Assembly: GCF_038002605.1 (NCBI RefSeq)
Contig: NZ_JBBOCT010000001.1
Coordinates: 1,798,001 to 1,862,000, forward strand
From: Bacillus sp. FSL K6-3431
Lineage (GTDB): Bacteria > Bacillota > Bacilli > Bacillales > Bacillaceae_C
DNA: 64,000 nt
Direction: 5' to 3'
The first letter of the stretch is position 1. Each line of letters starts with the position of its first letter. Below are positions 10,006-19,574 of this stretch, piece after piece. The notes under the pieces were generated by a model. It searched no databases. It saw only the letters and a program-made list of their open reading frames with translations, and was not told the origin of the DNA. Made by a program: the position numbers and the translations under genes.

Positions 10006-10053
10006 AAACATGTATAACCCTGTCCTAGTTTTAGGACGGGGTTATACATGTTT
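10006..10053. terminator. Long hairpin after the VOC gene
   Basis: 22-bp stem (starting AAACATGTATAACCC) with one G-T pair and a 4-base loop. No strong T-tract follows, so it may end the VOC transcript or be a remnant of a mobile palindrome. Confidence 0.6.
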
Positions 10054-10217
10054 AAGGTATAAAATTAAATAAATTGTTATCATTCTACGATAGAAATGTA
10101 ATATTGTGAATTAGTTCATTTAAACTCTAAAGGGTGCTTTCCTTTATTAAGAACTTCAGCAAACGGCGGGATTGTGGAACAACCTAGACAGAAAATAATC
10201 AAACTTTATCTCAAATC

Positions 10218-10267
10218 TACAACTACGCTTCACTTAGATGTGGAGTTTTAAACCCTAAAGAAGGATT
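10218..10267 (+). repeat. Degenerate partial copy of the REP-like repeat (copy F)
   Basis: CTACGCTTCACTTAGATGTGG AGTTTTAAACCCTAAAGAAGG resembles the 3' half of copies A and B; the stop-codon palindrome is missing. The rest of 10054-10309 shows no gene I can support. Confidence 0.45.
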
Positions 10268-10309
10268 CAGATAAATAAGAAATGCAGAAGCACCTTGGGT
10301 TTGAATTTC

Positions 10310-10349
10310 AAAAAACAACGAGAGGTGTTAAATGCTCTCGTTGTTTTTT
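10310..10349 (-). terminator. Terminator of ytmP
   Basis: Perfect 15-bp stem AAAAAACAACGAGAG and its complement with a 10-base loop; on the minus strand the stem ends in six T. It lies 30 bp after the ytmP stop. Confidence 0.9.
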
Positions 10350-10379
10350 GATTGTCACTGTACCATTGCGGACCCGCAT

Positions 10380-11162
10380 TCACTTAGCTAAAATAAGCTT
10401 AGACAAATAATCTAGCCAATGCTGCATTTCTTCATATCTTTCTTTACTCTTATGCCATTGGATTGATGATAACGTATCAGCTACCACATACCATTTCATA
10501 CGCAGTTCTAAACTTGGTGATAGTTCTCTGCCATACATCCTTAACCACTGATGCCATTTATCGCGGGGAATGTACCAATATAACAATAAACCGAGATCTA
10601 AGGCGGGATCAGCAATCATCGCCCCATCCCAATCAATTAAATAAAGATCATCCGTATCTGTTAATAACCAGTTGTTATGATTTACATCACCATGACAAAC
10701 GGACCATTCATCACAAGTAATCTTTTCTATTTCTTTTTTCAAAAAAGAAAGTGATGATTGAACAACCCTGTTAGACTTGAATTCGTCGTCCAAACTAGCG
10801 TTTACTTCCTCAAACATAGTAGCAGGAATAGTAGGGGATTTACCCATTCTTTCTAACATTTTCAGTAATGGTAAAGATTCATGGATCTTTTTTAGTAATT
10901 CAGCCGCTCTCTCTTCTGTCATATCTTTTGGTTTAAATTCTCGGCCATCTAAACATTGCTGAGCAGTGATTACATCACCGTTTTCCATTCGTTTCGTCCA
11001 TATTAATTTTGGAACAATTCCTTCCGCTGATAAAACTGCAAGAAAAGGAGATGAATTCCGCTTCAAAAACAACTTTTCTTGATCATTAGTTGCGAAAAAA
11101 GCTTCTCCTGTCGCTCCGCCAGCAGGGATGATCTCCCATTCCTGCCCAAATAAATGTTTCAC
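10380..11162 (-). CDS. ytmP: YtmP, choline/aminoglycoside kinase-like phosphotransferase
   Basis: 260-residue member of the APH/choline-kinase fold. The catalytic loop is His157-x-Asp159-x4-Asn164 (CHGDVNHNNW) and the metal-binding loop is LIDWD with Asp177. Substrate unknown. The start is a GTG with AAGGTGA six bases upstream. It lies downstream of ytlR in the same direction with a 200-bp gap that may hold its own promoter. Neighbourhood equals B. subtilis ytmP-ytlR-ytlQ-ytlP. Confidence 0.85.
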   Translation of the reverse strand: MKHLFGQEWEIIPAGGATGEAFFATNDQEKLFLKRNSSPFLAVLSAEGIVPKLIWTKRMENGDVITAQQCLDGREFKPKDMTEERAAELLKKIHESLPLLKMLERMGKSPTIPATMFEEVNASLDDEFKSNRVVQSSLSFLKKEIEKITCDEWSVCHGDVNHNNWLLTDTDDLYLIDWDGAMIADPALDLGLLLYWYIPRDKWHQWLRMYGRELSPSLELRMKWYVVADTLSSIQWHKSKERYEEMQHWLDYLSKLILAK

Positions 11163-11362
11163 CGTTATTCACCTTCATTATGTCAACGGAGACAGCACTC
11201 CGAATCGTCATCTTAAAAGAAGAAAAGACAGCTATTGATACAGATAAATAACAATAGCTATCCTTCGTTAAATTTTATCGTTAATCGACTTTTTTCGTCA
11301 AGTATGTTTTGACATTATTATTGTTTTATTTGAAAAAAACATGCAAAAACTGTTACATATTC

Positions 11363-12298
11363 TTAGTTACACTTGGCATCTTGAATTAATTTCCATTTCT
11401 TCGAACAAACCTTAATATGTAAAGGTGTTTCACCAATATATTCGCCATCTGCATGACTCGTCATAGGTCGATCAAAGTTTATTTTAATATTGGTCCCTTT
11501 ATATGTTGCTACTTCTTTAAAATTCAAATGCTTTCCTTTAAAAACACTTATAAAAACTAATAATAATTTCCATTTTGGTAATTGATATACAACAATAATA
11601 CTAAGCTCGCCATCTTGCGGCTGAGCACTTGGAGCAATTTGCATACCCCCACCGTAATACGGCTGATTAGATACAGTGACAAACCACGTTTTATCAAGAG
11701 TAATTCTTTGATGATCGACGAAAAGTTCAAGTGTATCTGGTCGATAGCGAAATACTTCTGTTATTAAATATAGAGCATAAATCACATTTCCAAGTGATAA
11801 ATAGTTCAACCACTTTTTAATAGGTGATTTATTTGCCTTCTTTGCAATAACAGCATCGAAGCCCGCTCCTATACTATTTACAAAATAACCATCTTGCCCA
11901 TCTTCTCCTTGATAGAAACCAATATCAAACTGACTTGCTTCTTTATTCATAAGTCTAAGAATTAAATCTATACAAGCTTCCGGCTTTACTGGAAGTTCAT
12001 ACCCTCTGGCAAAATCATTTCCAGAACCAGTTGGAACATAACCAAAGCTAATATGTTGATGGGAAACTGCCCCATTTAACACCTCATGAATAGTACCATC
12101 ACCACCCACTGCAATTATAACAAGTGGATCATTCGTACTTTCTGCAACTTTCTTGGCAAGTATAGTTGCATGACCTTTTGCTTCAGTAAAATATACAATA
12201 TGAGGAATTTTATCTAATTTCCTCTCGATATTATACCAAATTTTTTGGCTAAAGCCATTTTTCGCTACTGGATTTACAATAAATATTAATTTTTTCAA
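11363..12298 (-). CDS. ytlR: YtlR, diacylglycerol/lipid kinase family protein
   Basis: 311-residue protein with the diacylglycerol-kinase catalytic domain. It starts MKKLIFIVNPVAKNG, has the nucleotide motif GGDGT at residues 65-69, then GSGNDFARG, and ends with the SHADGE motif typical of the family. Lipid substrate unknown. The start is uncertain. TTG at 12298 gives the family N-terminus but lacks a good ribosome site; GTG at 12325, overlapping the end of ytlQ, is the alternative. The frame is open further upstream through ytlQ but that part is not conserved. Confidence 0.82.
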   Translation of the reverse strand: MKKLIFIVNPVAKNGFSQKIWYNIERKLDKIPHIVYFTEAKGHATILAKKVAESTNDPLVIIAVGGDGTIHEVLNGAVSHQHISFGYVPTGSGNDFARGYELPVKPEACIDLILRLMNKEASQFDIGFYQGEDGQDGYFVNSIGAGFDAVIAKKANKSPIKKWLNYLSLGNVIYALYLITEVFRYRPDTLELFVDHQRITLDKTWFVTVSNQPYYGGGMQIAPSAQPQDGELSIIVVYQLPKWKLLLVFISVFKGKHLNFKEVATYKGTNIKINFDRPMTSHADGEYIGETPLHIKVCSKKWKLIQDAKCN

Positions 12299-12317
12299 TG
12301 TTTCATAAGGTTCAGCC

Positions 12318-13295
12318 CTATCCACTCTCAATCTCACGATTCCAATCAGGACGTCGAAAAGAAGTCGTCTGGCAATATTCGAGCAGGGCTTTAGCAGCAC
12401 GGATCTGCATCATTTTCAGAGGGGATCCAGAAGTCCTTTGTTTTTGAAACCAATCTTCGTATGAACGTTTATCAAGCATGATTAAATCTCCAGGTGCATC
12501 GGGATAATCCAAATAACCATTGCGAGATATAACCGCTTTTCGAATCGGTAAGTCCACTTCGTATAAAGAAAAAAGCTGTTTAATAATTTTTTCCGTTCTT
12601 GAAGCTGATATACCGGGATTTAATACTTTCGTTTCTCTACCACCAGATCTTTGTATCCAAAAATGATCTGGCGAACCTGTATATGCGGCATTTTCCTCTA
12701 ATTCAATAAATGCACAGCACCAGATCTCAGTTGGAGTAAGTAAAAGCGCCTCAGCCTCAACTGGAGCCTTTTTCAGCAAAAATATCGGTTCATATAGAAG
12801 AAAATACGAATCAGGAAATCTTTGCAGGAAATGTTGTAACCTCTCATCATGCTTATATTTCGAATCAACAAATGATTTTTCTGTTATCGTAGAGCTAGCC
12901 CAATTAATTTGAAAGCGTAAGAGTTGATCAAGAAAAGCTTGTTTTAATTCCATTTCTGTTTTTGCTTGTAGCGGTAATGTATAGGACAGTTCAAATTGAC
13001 CTTCTTCACTATCACCGTTTGGAATTGGCGTTTTTATTTCTTCTTCATCAGATAATTCTAGCAAGTCTTTTTTTAGCAAGCCTTTCATTTTCTCTATGAA
13101 GCTTTGTTTGGTTCTAGTCTCCTTATCACTGATGTCATATATAGTGTTATCAGGTGTAGGAACAGTCCCGTCTTCCCAAGCCACCTTTAACTTTTCCCAT
13201 TGTTGTTTTTTCAAACGAACAAACTGTGTAGGATAACGGGATAAATCATTTTCATAACGGGAGACATAGTCTTGTAGTTTAATCAGTTGTGCCAC
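12318..13295 (-). CDS. ytlQ: YtlQ-like protein of unknown function
   Basis: 325-residue soluble protein. An N-terminal charged helical region (YVSRYENDLSRYPTQFVRLK) precedes an acidic linker (SDEEEIK). A C-terminal domain of about 200 residues contains WCCAFIELEENAAY and KVLNPGISASRTEKI, somewhat like nuclease-related (NERD) domains, but I cannot confirm this. The GTG start at 13295 has AAGGAAGG nine bases upstream. It follows thpR by 22 bp and nearly abuts ytlR, so the three are an operon. Confidence 0.78.
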   Translation of the reverse strand: MAQLIKLQDYVSRYENDLSRYPTQFVRLKKQQWEKLKVAWEDGTVPTPDNTIYDISDKETRTKQSFIEKMKGLLKKDLLELSDEEEIKTPIPNGDSEEGQFELSYTLPLQAKTEMELKQAFLDQLLRFQINWASSTITEKSFVDSKYKHDERLQHFLQRFPDSYFLLYEPIFLLKKAPVEAEALLLTPTEIWCCAFIELEENAAYTGSPDHFWIQRSGGRETKVLNPGISASRTEKIIKQLFSLYEVDLPIRKAVISRNGYLDYPDAPGDLIMLDKRSYEDWFQKQRTSGSPLKMMQIRAAKALLEYCQTTSFRRPDWNREIESG

Positions 13296-13317
13296 AGTAT
13301 ATGACCTTCCTTTAGAT

Positions 13318-13857
13318 TCAAGCTTGTAACTTGAATGATTGTACTTTTTCATACTTAGGGGTATTTTTTGGATTGGTTCGAAATAACGCGACTTCTGTCG
13401 CCTTAAATTTCATATCATGGGAATTAGTTTCGAGAAGAAACTCATTAGCACCTATCCATTTTCGTGCTAATGTAATATGTGATTTAAATGGTTTCTCATC
13501 AAGTTTAAACTTCGCATGAATACAAGCTTGATAAACACGTTTTTGGACATCGATGAGTGAATCAGCCTCTTTTGTTCCCATCCATAAAATCCTTGGAGCT
13601 TTAGCTGGACCAAAAATGCCTATTGTACCTAATTCAAGAAAAAATGTAGAAGTATTTTTTATTGCTTTTTCACTTAATTTGATTGCTTCTTGAAGCTGAG
13701 GTTCATCTGCATGTCCGAGAAATGCAAGCGTAATATGGTAGTCTTCGAGATGCACCCAATTTTTAAACGGAAAACGGGCTTGGAGTTCTTCATTTATTTG
13801 CTTTAATCTCTGTTTCACTTCATTTGGTAATACCAATGCAAAAAAATAATGGGACAT
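13318..13857 (-). CDS. thpR: RNA 2',3'-cyclic phosphodiesterase ThpR (YtlP, 2H family)
   Basis: 179-residue 2H phosphoesterase that opens 2',3'-cyclic phosphates on RNA and in vitro ligates 2'-5' ends. Both HxT motifs are present: His41-Ile-Thr43 (HITLAFLG) and His127-Ile-Thr129 (HITLARK). AAAGGAGT precedes the ATG. First gene of the thpR-ytlQ-ytlR unit. Confidence 0.92.
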   Translation of the reverse strand: MSHYFFALVLPNEVKQRLKQINEELQARFPFKNWVHLEDYHITLAFLGHADEPQLQEAIKLSEKAIKNTSTFFLELGTIGIFGPAKAPRILWMGTKEADSLIDVQKRVYQACIHAKFKLDEKPFKSHITLARKWIGANEFLLETNSHDMKFKATEVALFRTNPKNTPKYEKVQSFKLQA

Positions 13858-13933
13858 TTTTAATATACTCCTTTAGTATTATAGTCCTTTGTGTGAATGA
13901 TTGCTATCCTTATTATAATACCCAAAGATTTAT

Positions 13934-13977
13934 AAAAAAAAGCTTTAGTAGGGGAATTATTTATCCCTACTAAAGCT
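13934..13977 (-). terminator. Terminator of pepV-dat
   Basis: 13-bp stem AGCTTTAGTAGGG and complement with an 11-base loop. On the minus strand it is followed by seven T (13934-13940). Confidence 0.9.
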
Positions 13978-14011
13978 GGATATACCGAATTTATTGAATA
14001 GATGCTTTATC

Positions 14012-14857
14012 TTAATTAAATACACCAATTTTTTCACATAATAATGCCTGTAGCTTCCTCGTTAACATACCAGGTTGGCCATTGCCAACTACCTCTCCAT
14101 CTATTCGTATTACCGGCATTACCTCAGATGTAGTGCTAGATACAAATACTTCATCAGCAGCGAATAATTCATCCACACTGAATGCCTCTTCTAAAAATGG
14201 AATGTTATTGTCCTTACACAGACTTGCGATCACTTGCCTAGTAATACCATTTAATATGAGGTTTGTCGCAGGGTGCGTTTTAACCGTACCATTCTTCACA
14301 ATATAGGCATTTGAAGCAGAACCTTCTGTGACCGTCCCATCGCGATGAAGAATCGATTCGTAACATCCTTGCTCAGTTGCATGTTGTTTCGCAAGTAAAT
14401 TCGGTAATAAATTCAAGCTTTTAATATCGCAGCGTAACCAGCGGATATCATCAGCAACGATTGCACCCACACCATCTTGTAATGCGGATTCTGGTCTCTC
14501 AACTACTTTCGTATATGCCGTCAGTACAGGTTTGACATCAGTTCCTGGGAAAATATGATTTCTCATCGCTACTCCCCTCGTAATTTGCATGTATACTGAT
14601 CCGTTATTTACGCCATTTCCTTTCATTAATTGTTCAAGTAAATCGAGCAACCCCGATTTTTCAAACGGGATAACGATTTTAATTTTTTCTGCACTACTAA
14701 AAAAACGATCCAAATGCTCATTCACTGTAAATAACTTTCCACCGTAAATTCGAATTACTTCATAGACTCCGTCACCGAATTGATAGCCACGATCTTCGAT
14801 ATCTATTTTTGCATTCTCTTTGTCAATGATTTGATCATTTAATAATATTTTTTCCAT
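14012..14857 (-). CDS. dat: D-amino-acid aminotransferase (D-alanine transaminase)
   Basis: 281-residue PLP fold-type IV transaminase making D-glutamate and D-alanine for the cell wall. Typical parts are RGYQFGDGVYEV near residue 23, the PLP lysine in RCDIKSLNLLPNLLAKQ, the EGSASNAYIV loop and the VSSTTSEVMPV phosphate-binding segment. The ATG at 14857 has AGGG nine bases upstream; an ATG nine bases earlier is too close to that site. It follows pepV by 27 bp. Confidence 0.93.
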   Translation of the reverse strand: MEKILLNDQIIDKENAKIDIEDRGYQFGDGVYEVIRIYGGKLFTVNEHLDRFFSSAEKIKIVIPFEKSGLLDLLEQLMKGNGVNNGSVYMQITRGVAMRNHIFPGTDVKPVLTAYTKVVERPESALQDGVGAIVADDIRWLRCDIKSLNLLPNLLAKQHATEQGCYESILHRDGTVTEGSASNAYIVKNGTVKTHPATNLILNGITRQVIASLCKDNNIPFLEEAFSVDELFAADEVFVSSTTSEVMPVIRIDGEVVGNGQPGMLTRKLQALLCEKIGVFN

Positions 14858-14884
14858 ATTCACCATCCCTTATTTGTACTTTTT

Positions 14885-16306
14885 CTATTTTAAGCGAGCA
14901 AGCTCATAAATGGCCTGAGCGTAAATAGCTGTTGCACGAAATAAATCTTCTAATTCCATATATTCGTCTTTTTGATGGGCTACATCCGGTTTTCCCGGAA
15001 AGAGTGCGCCAAATGCGACACCTGACTTTAAAGAGCGTGCATAAGTTCCACCACCAATAGATAAAAGCTCTGCTTTACTATTCGTTTGTTGCTCATATAC
15101 AGATTGTAGCGTTCGAATAAGCTCGTCATCTTTTGGGACATGATGTGGTGCGGAATCTTTTATTGCCTCGATGAAAAAACCTTGTTTCCCTGCTTTTTCC
15201 GTAATGGTTTGCATTCCATCCTCCAAGTTAAAAGTAACAGGATAGCGCATATTCAAGCCAAACCGGCCTCCATCTGCTTCATTATAAGACATAACCCCTA
15301 CATTAATAGTTAATTCACCCGTAATTTCATCTTGATACTGTACTCCCAAATTCCGGCCACGAGAATCTCCGAAAAAAAATTGAATTGCAGCTCTAACAAA
15401 TTCGTTTCCGTTTTGATCAAGATCAAAGGTAGATAGGAAGTTCGCTAAAAGGAGACCAGCATTTTTTCCTTTGTCAGGCTCCATTCCGTGTGCAGATATA
15501 CCTTCAAGCTCGATAATTAAGTAGCCACTATCGACAGAATATTTACCTGTTAATCCTTGTGTCTTTATAAAGTCATTAAAATGTTGCATAAATTCCGTAT
15601 GATCTTTACTTACATCCAGAATAGCCTTAGCATAATCTGGGACCATATTGACACGCCGACCAGCTTCAAAAGCTAGCAACGTGATACTCGCATGATTCTT
15701 TTCTACATCATCTACTTTTTGTACAAGATCAAAATTTACAATTCCCTTTTCTGCATTAATAATTGGAAAATCAGCATCAGGTGCAAATCCCATTTCTGGC
15801 ATTTCTTCTTCCTGAAAATAATGGTCAACACAGCGCCAATCACTTTCTTCGTCTGTTCCGATGATCATACGCACTCGTTTTTCAAGTGGTAATTCTAGCT
15901 CTTGGACAATTTTCATCGCATAATAAGCAGCCAATGTCGGCCCTTTATCATCAATTGCCCCGCGCGCATAAATTTTACCTTCTTTGATTTCTCCACCGTA
16001 TGGATCGACAGACCAACCATCACCTTCGGGGACAACGTCCACATGGCATAACACCCCAATTAATCCATCGCCATTCCCCATTTCAATATGGCCGGCGACA
16101 TTCCCTACATTTTTAGCTGTAAAACCATCCTTTGTGCCAAGTTCTAGCAGATAATCAAGTGCTTTTCTTACTTCCATTCCAAGCGGTGCTTCATCTGTAC
16201 CATTTTCGTCGTCAAGTACACTTTTAATTTTTAATAAGCCTTGCAAATCTGCAATCAAATCTGCTTTTCTTTTTTCTACTTCTGCATTCCAATCAATGTT
16301 AGCCAT
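14885..16306 (-). CDS. pepV: Dipeptidase PepV (M20 family)
   Basis: 473-residue zinc dipeptidase of the M20 family. Metal-binding stretches are LCHVDVVPEGDGW, the ARGAIDDKGP segment, and the GTDEESDWRC block with the catalytic glutamate. SAHGMEPDKGKNAG is the dimer or lid-domain motif. The start at 16306 has AAAGGTGG upstream; a GTG inside that site is a decoy. It forms an operon with dat and follows ythQ by 60 bp. Role: processing of imported or wall-derived dipeptides. Confidence 0.92.
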   Translation of the reverse strand: MANIDWNAEVEKRKADLIADLQGLLKIKSVLDDENGTDEAPLGMEVRKALDYLLELGTKDGFTAKNVGNVAGHIEMGNGDGLIGVLCHVDVVPEGDGWSVDPYGGEIKEGKIYARGAIDDKGPTLAAYYAMKIVQELELPLEKRVRMIIGTDEESDWRCVDHYFQEEEMPEMGFAPDADFPIINAEKGIVNFDLVQKVDDVEKNHASITLLAFEAGRRVNMVPDYAKAILDVSKDHTEFMQHFNDFIKTQGLTGKYSVDSGYLIIELEGISAHGMEPDKGKNAGLLLANFLSTFDLDQNGNEFVRAAIQFFFGDSRGRNLGVQYQDEITGELTINVGVMSYNEADGGRFGLNMRYPVTFNLEDGMQTITEKAGKQGFFIEAIKDSAPHHVPKDDELIRTLQSVYEQQTNSKAELLSIGGGTYARSLKSGVAFGALFPGKPDVAHQKDEYMELEDLFRATAIYAQAIYELARLK

Positions 16307-16366
16307 AATCGTAACCACCTTTGACTAATAATCTTACTATTTTCTATTGTACCTCTTTTACAGCAT

Positions 16367-17545
16367 TCAGAAAAAGAGAAAAAGATTGCGAAACCAAATT
16401 CTAATGATAAAAGTACAAGCAATAATGAAGGTGAAGGGAATGGATAGTGCTATTGTCACCACCTTTTTCCCGTGAAAATAGCCGTCATCTTCTGCATACT
16501 TTTTCGTAAATGGATGGTCAACGATTACTTTATGCCACACACTACTAATCCAACTAAGCAAAAATATATAGCCAATACATACCAAACTAATTTTCAACCA
16601 CATTGGTGGAAGAACTGCGATAGCAGCCGTTGTTACCCCGACAATTTTAAAATAACCAAGAATATATTCTATATTTCTTGTCGTTGCTTTTATAAATAAT
16701 TCTAAAAAACCTTTCGCAGGTGTTCTCTTCTTAAATATCCGATTGGATTTTGAATAGAGTCGTGGAACTTTTCTCGTCGATGCAGGTTTAGGCATTTTCT
16801 CTATATCCATAGACATACCAAAAATCAAGTTCATATGTTTAGTTTTTTCCAGCTCGTCAATCGCAAGGTCTTGTTCGAAGGTTCTAACTGTCGTGAAGCG
16901 TTTCTTTATGAATATGAATGATATAATCATATTCAAAATAATGATGCCCACCATGCCAAAGATATATCCATTGAAAAATGCTTGATAACTTACAACCCAA
17001 ATGATAATTGCAATGATAAACATTGGCAAACTATTTAGCAGATGCCTCCATCCTCTTATATGAATATTCATCCTACCTTTCACAGCCATAAGAAGCCACT
17101 TCAATGAGACCCAGAGAAAAGCAAACAGAATGAGACTCGCTTTACTCATATAAAAATGATTCAACCAAAATGGGGCGATCACAATAGCTAAGGCCGCTGC
17201 AATCAATAATTCTATTATGTAGGAATAGATAATACCGCCTTGTTTCAATCCTAATAGTAAGCGTTCGTTTTTCATTAGAAATATACCGTCTGCCTCTCTT
17301 ACATATGTGTGAAAATGTCCACTCCATAACATAAAAAAGAATAAGATAAACAATAGTTCATAAGGTATGCCTTCGAACCACCCGGGTATGTCATGCCACC
17401 ATGAACGGTAAATTGCTCCTCCGATTACTATAGATGGAATGACAAGATAAAGCATGACGGTCCAATCAACCACCGCTTTGAAGAGACCATATTGGAATTT
17501 CCAATTTTGACGAAGCCTTGCGAACAACAAAGACTGACTATTCAT
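16367..17545 (-). CDS. ythQ: YthQ, EcsB-like ABC transporter permease
   Basis: 392-residue integral membrane protein with roughly ten hydrophobic helices in two clusters separated by a basic cytoplasmic loop (KTKHMNLIFGM to RIFKKRTPAKGF). Similar in layout to the EcsB permeases. The ATG at 17545 overlaps the last codons of ythP by 8 bp and follows AAGGTGA, so translation is coupled. Substrate unknown; with ythP it forms one exporter. Confidence 0.83.
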   Translation of the reverse strand: MNSQSLLFARLRQNWKFQYGLFKAVVDWTVMLYLVIPSIVIGGAIYRSWWHDIPGWFEGIPYELLFILFFFMLWSGHFHTYVREADGIFLMKNERLLLGLKQGGIIYSYIIELLIAAALAIVIAPFWLNHFYMSKASLILFAFLWVSLKWLLMAVKGRMNIHIRGWRHLLNSLPMFIIAIIIWVVSYQAFFNGYIFGMVGIIILNMIISFIFIKKRFTTVRTFEQDLAIDELEKTKHMNLIFGMSMDIEKMPKPASTRKVPRLYSKSNRIFKKRTPAKGFLELFIKATTRNIEYILGYFKIVGVTTAAIAVLPPMWLKISLVCIGYIFLLSWISSVWHKVIVDHPFTKKYAEDDGYFHGKKVVTIALSIPFTFIIACTFIIRIWFRNLFLFF

Positions 17546-18242
17546 CCAAGTCACCTTCACCAGAAATACATGAATATAAGCTACCATCTTCCGCCCCGCA
17601 TACAGCTAACACCTCAGGTAATGTCCCAGTGGCCTTCATCGTGCCATTTTCAATAATGACGAATGAATCACATATCCGTTGTGCCGTATCCAAAATATGT
17701 GTGCACATTAATATTCCTGTTCCTTTATTTCGCTCTTCTTCGAGCATATGAAGGAGAAGTCTTGTTGATCCCGGATCAAGTCCCATAAAAGGCTCGTCAA
17801 TAATTAGTAAGTCCGGTTTCGTAAATAAAGCGAGCGCTGTCATTCCTTTTTGCTGCATCCCTTTTGAAAAAGTACCTGGGAATTCATGGAGCCGTTCTAA
17901 CAACCGAAACTTTTTTAAGAGTTCCTTTGCATACAGTAAGCTCATTTCCCCTAGCTCCTCCACGGCTGCAACAAATTCAAAATGTTCCCATAGTGTCAAC
18001 TCTTGATAAAATATAGGTCTTTCAGGTATGTATGAATAGGTACTTGCAGGTTTTCTATTTATCCTACCATCGACAAAAGATAATTGACCAAGAATCGCTT
18101 TAATCGTAGTACTTTTCCCAGCTCCATTTGGGCCAATCATGCCAACAAGCTCAGAGGAATCGATTGAAAACTTCACATCAGACACTGCTGATTTATCTGA
18201 CACATAACCTGCGTTTTTTAAATGAACTTCAAGTAAAGTCAA
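17538..18242 (-). CDS. ythP: YthP, ABC transporter ATPase
   Basis: 234-residue ATPase with Walker A GPNGAGKST, Q-loop region YSYIPERPI, a degenerate signature FSKGMQQKG (in place of LSGGQ), Walker B LLIIDEP and the H-loop TH in MCTHILD. The weak signature is common in EcsA-like ATPases. Start is TTG with GGGGTGAGA upstream. Operon ythP-ythQ, then pepV-dat. Confidence 0.87.
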   Translation of the reverse strand: MTLLEVHLKNAGYVSDKSAVSDVKFSIDSSELVGMIGPNGAGKSTTIKAILGQLSFVDGRINRKPASTYSYIPERPIFYQELTLWEHFEFVAAVEELGEMSLLYAKELLKKFRLLERLHEFPGTFSKGMQQKGMTALALFTKPDLLIIDEPFMGLDPGSTRLLLHMLEEERNKGTGILMCTHILDTAQRICDSFVIIENGTMKATGTLPEVLAVCGAEDGSLYSCISGEGDLDE

Positions 18243-18437
18243 TAATTCTCACCCCTAGATATATTATTAATATACTTACGTTAGCCAACTATGAAAGTTC
18301 CGTACAAAACATCAATTGTGGAAAATTACTGAACAATACTAAACTCATGTAAAATAAAAACGCACTTTTTTATTCACTTTACACGCTTATAGTGTTTTAA
18401 TTGATTAGTATATATTAATAAGGAGTGTCCGCAGGCT

Positions 18438-19244
18438 GTGTTGCATTATCGACTTTATAAATCTGACCCTGCTAATCCTTGGGTTACACTAATCCATGGA
18501 GCTGGTGGAAGTTCAAGTATTTGGTTTAAACAAATAAAAGAATACCGCAAGCGCTTTAATGTATTGAGCATTGACCTTAGAGGCCACGGTCGTTCAAAAA
18601 AAGGGATATGGAAAAAGAACGACTCATTTGTGGAAATTACGGATGATGTCATTCAAGTAATGGATTATGTACATATATCAAAAAGTAATTTTGTAGGTAT
18701 TTCCCTTGGGACCATTGTTATTCAAACACTTGTGCAAAAGTACCCTGAGCGAGTATCATCGCAAATTTTGGGTGGAGCAGTTATCAAGCTCGATATTCGC
18801 ACAAAATTACTTGTTGGGATGGCAAATATCGTTAAGCATATCGTACCATATATGTATTTATATAAATTGTATGCATGGATTTTAATGCCACATTCAAATC
18901 ATAAAGAATCAAGACTCGCTTTTATTAACCAGGCGAAAAAAATGTGCCAAAAGGAATTTATTAGATGGTTCTCATTAACAAAATCTATTAACCCTTATTT
19001 AAACTCACTCCAACTACAAGTAAACAATATCCCTACACTTTTTGTTATGGGTGAAGAAGATTACTTATTTCTTTCCCCTGTCAAAGAGCTCGTCAACAAA
19101 CAACCCGACTTGCATCTCATTACAATAAAAAATTCGGGTCATGTCTGCAATATCGATCAACCAGATACATTTAACGAAGTTACATTACAATTTATTCATA
19201 AAGTCCATGACATAGTATGGAAACAAAGACAGCCTGTCGGATGA
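18438..19244 (+). CDS. Alpha/beta-hydrolase fold protein
   Basis: 268-residue alpha/beta hydrolase. The oxyanion region is LIHGAGGSSSIW, the nucleophile motif GISLG, the acid is probably Asp in GEEDYLF and the base His in NSGHVCN. Substrate unknown. The start is GTG or the adjacent TTG, with AAGGAG about 12 bases upstream. A single-gene unit divergent from ythP, ended by its own terminator. Confidence 0.82.
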   Translation: MLHYRLYKSDPANPWVTLIHGAGGSSSIWFKQIKEYRKRFNVLSIDLRGHGRSKKGIWKKNDSFVEITDDVIQVMDYVHISKSNFVGISLGTIVIQTLVQKYPERVSSQILGGAVIKLDIRTKLLVGMANIVKHIVPYMYLYKLYAWILMPHSNHKESRLAFINQAKKMCQKEFIRWFSLTKSINPYLNSLQLQVNNIPTLFVMGEEDYLFLSPVKELVNKQPDLHLITIKNSGHVCNIDQPDTFNEVTLQFIHKVHDIVWKQRQPVG

Positions 19245-19268
19245 TATTCCGGTATGGCTGTTTTTTTC
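19229..19268 (+). terminator. Terminator overlapping the hydrolase stop codon
   Basis: Two-part stem ACAGCC...GGCTGT with inner CGGA/TCCG, followed by seven T. The stop codon is inside the hairpin. Confidence 0.85.
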
Positions 19269-19472
19269 ACAAGCTTATCCCTCATTCATAAGAATGCAAG
19301 GGCTCTCACAATTAAAAAAGGTTTAGGTTCAAGCTCAACAAGTCAACAGAATCATATAGCACAGCCTTCCTTTTAATATCCGTATATTCCCTGTTCCCTT
19401 TTTTTTACTAATACGTTATAATGGAATTGTCTGTTAGTTAGAATTCACTTTAAATTTGAAAAGGAGTTGTCC

Positions 19473-19574
19473 ATTCGAAAGAAAACCAAACTGGAAAGGC
19501 CTGGTACAATCAAGGCCTCAAAGCCGTCCGCAGCATCTGCCAAAGGAATTAAAGATGAGGGAGTGGTTTTTTGA
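19473..19574 (+). CDS. Micro-ORF upstream of ytzE, probable ATT start
   Basis: 33 codons reading (I/M)RKKTKLERPGTIKASKPSAA, then SAKGIKDEGVVF. The Shine-Dalgarno AAAAGGAG ends at 19466. The first start-capable codon with normal spacing is ATT at 19473; the only alternative is TTG directly abutting the site. The TGA overlaps the TTG start of ytzE (TTTTGA), which suggests translational coupling. The basic, Ser/Ala/Lys-rich composition resembles small Bacillus spore-associated peptides such as YuzL, but I do not recognise it securely. No gene is otherwise seen between 19269 and 19472. Confidence 0.5.
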   Translation: MRKKTKLERPGTIKASKPSAASAKGIKDEGVVF

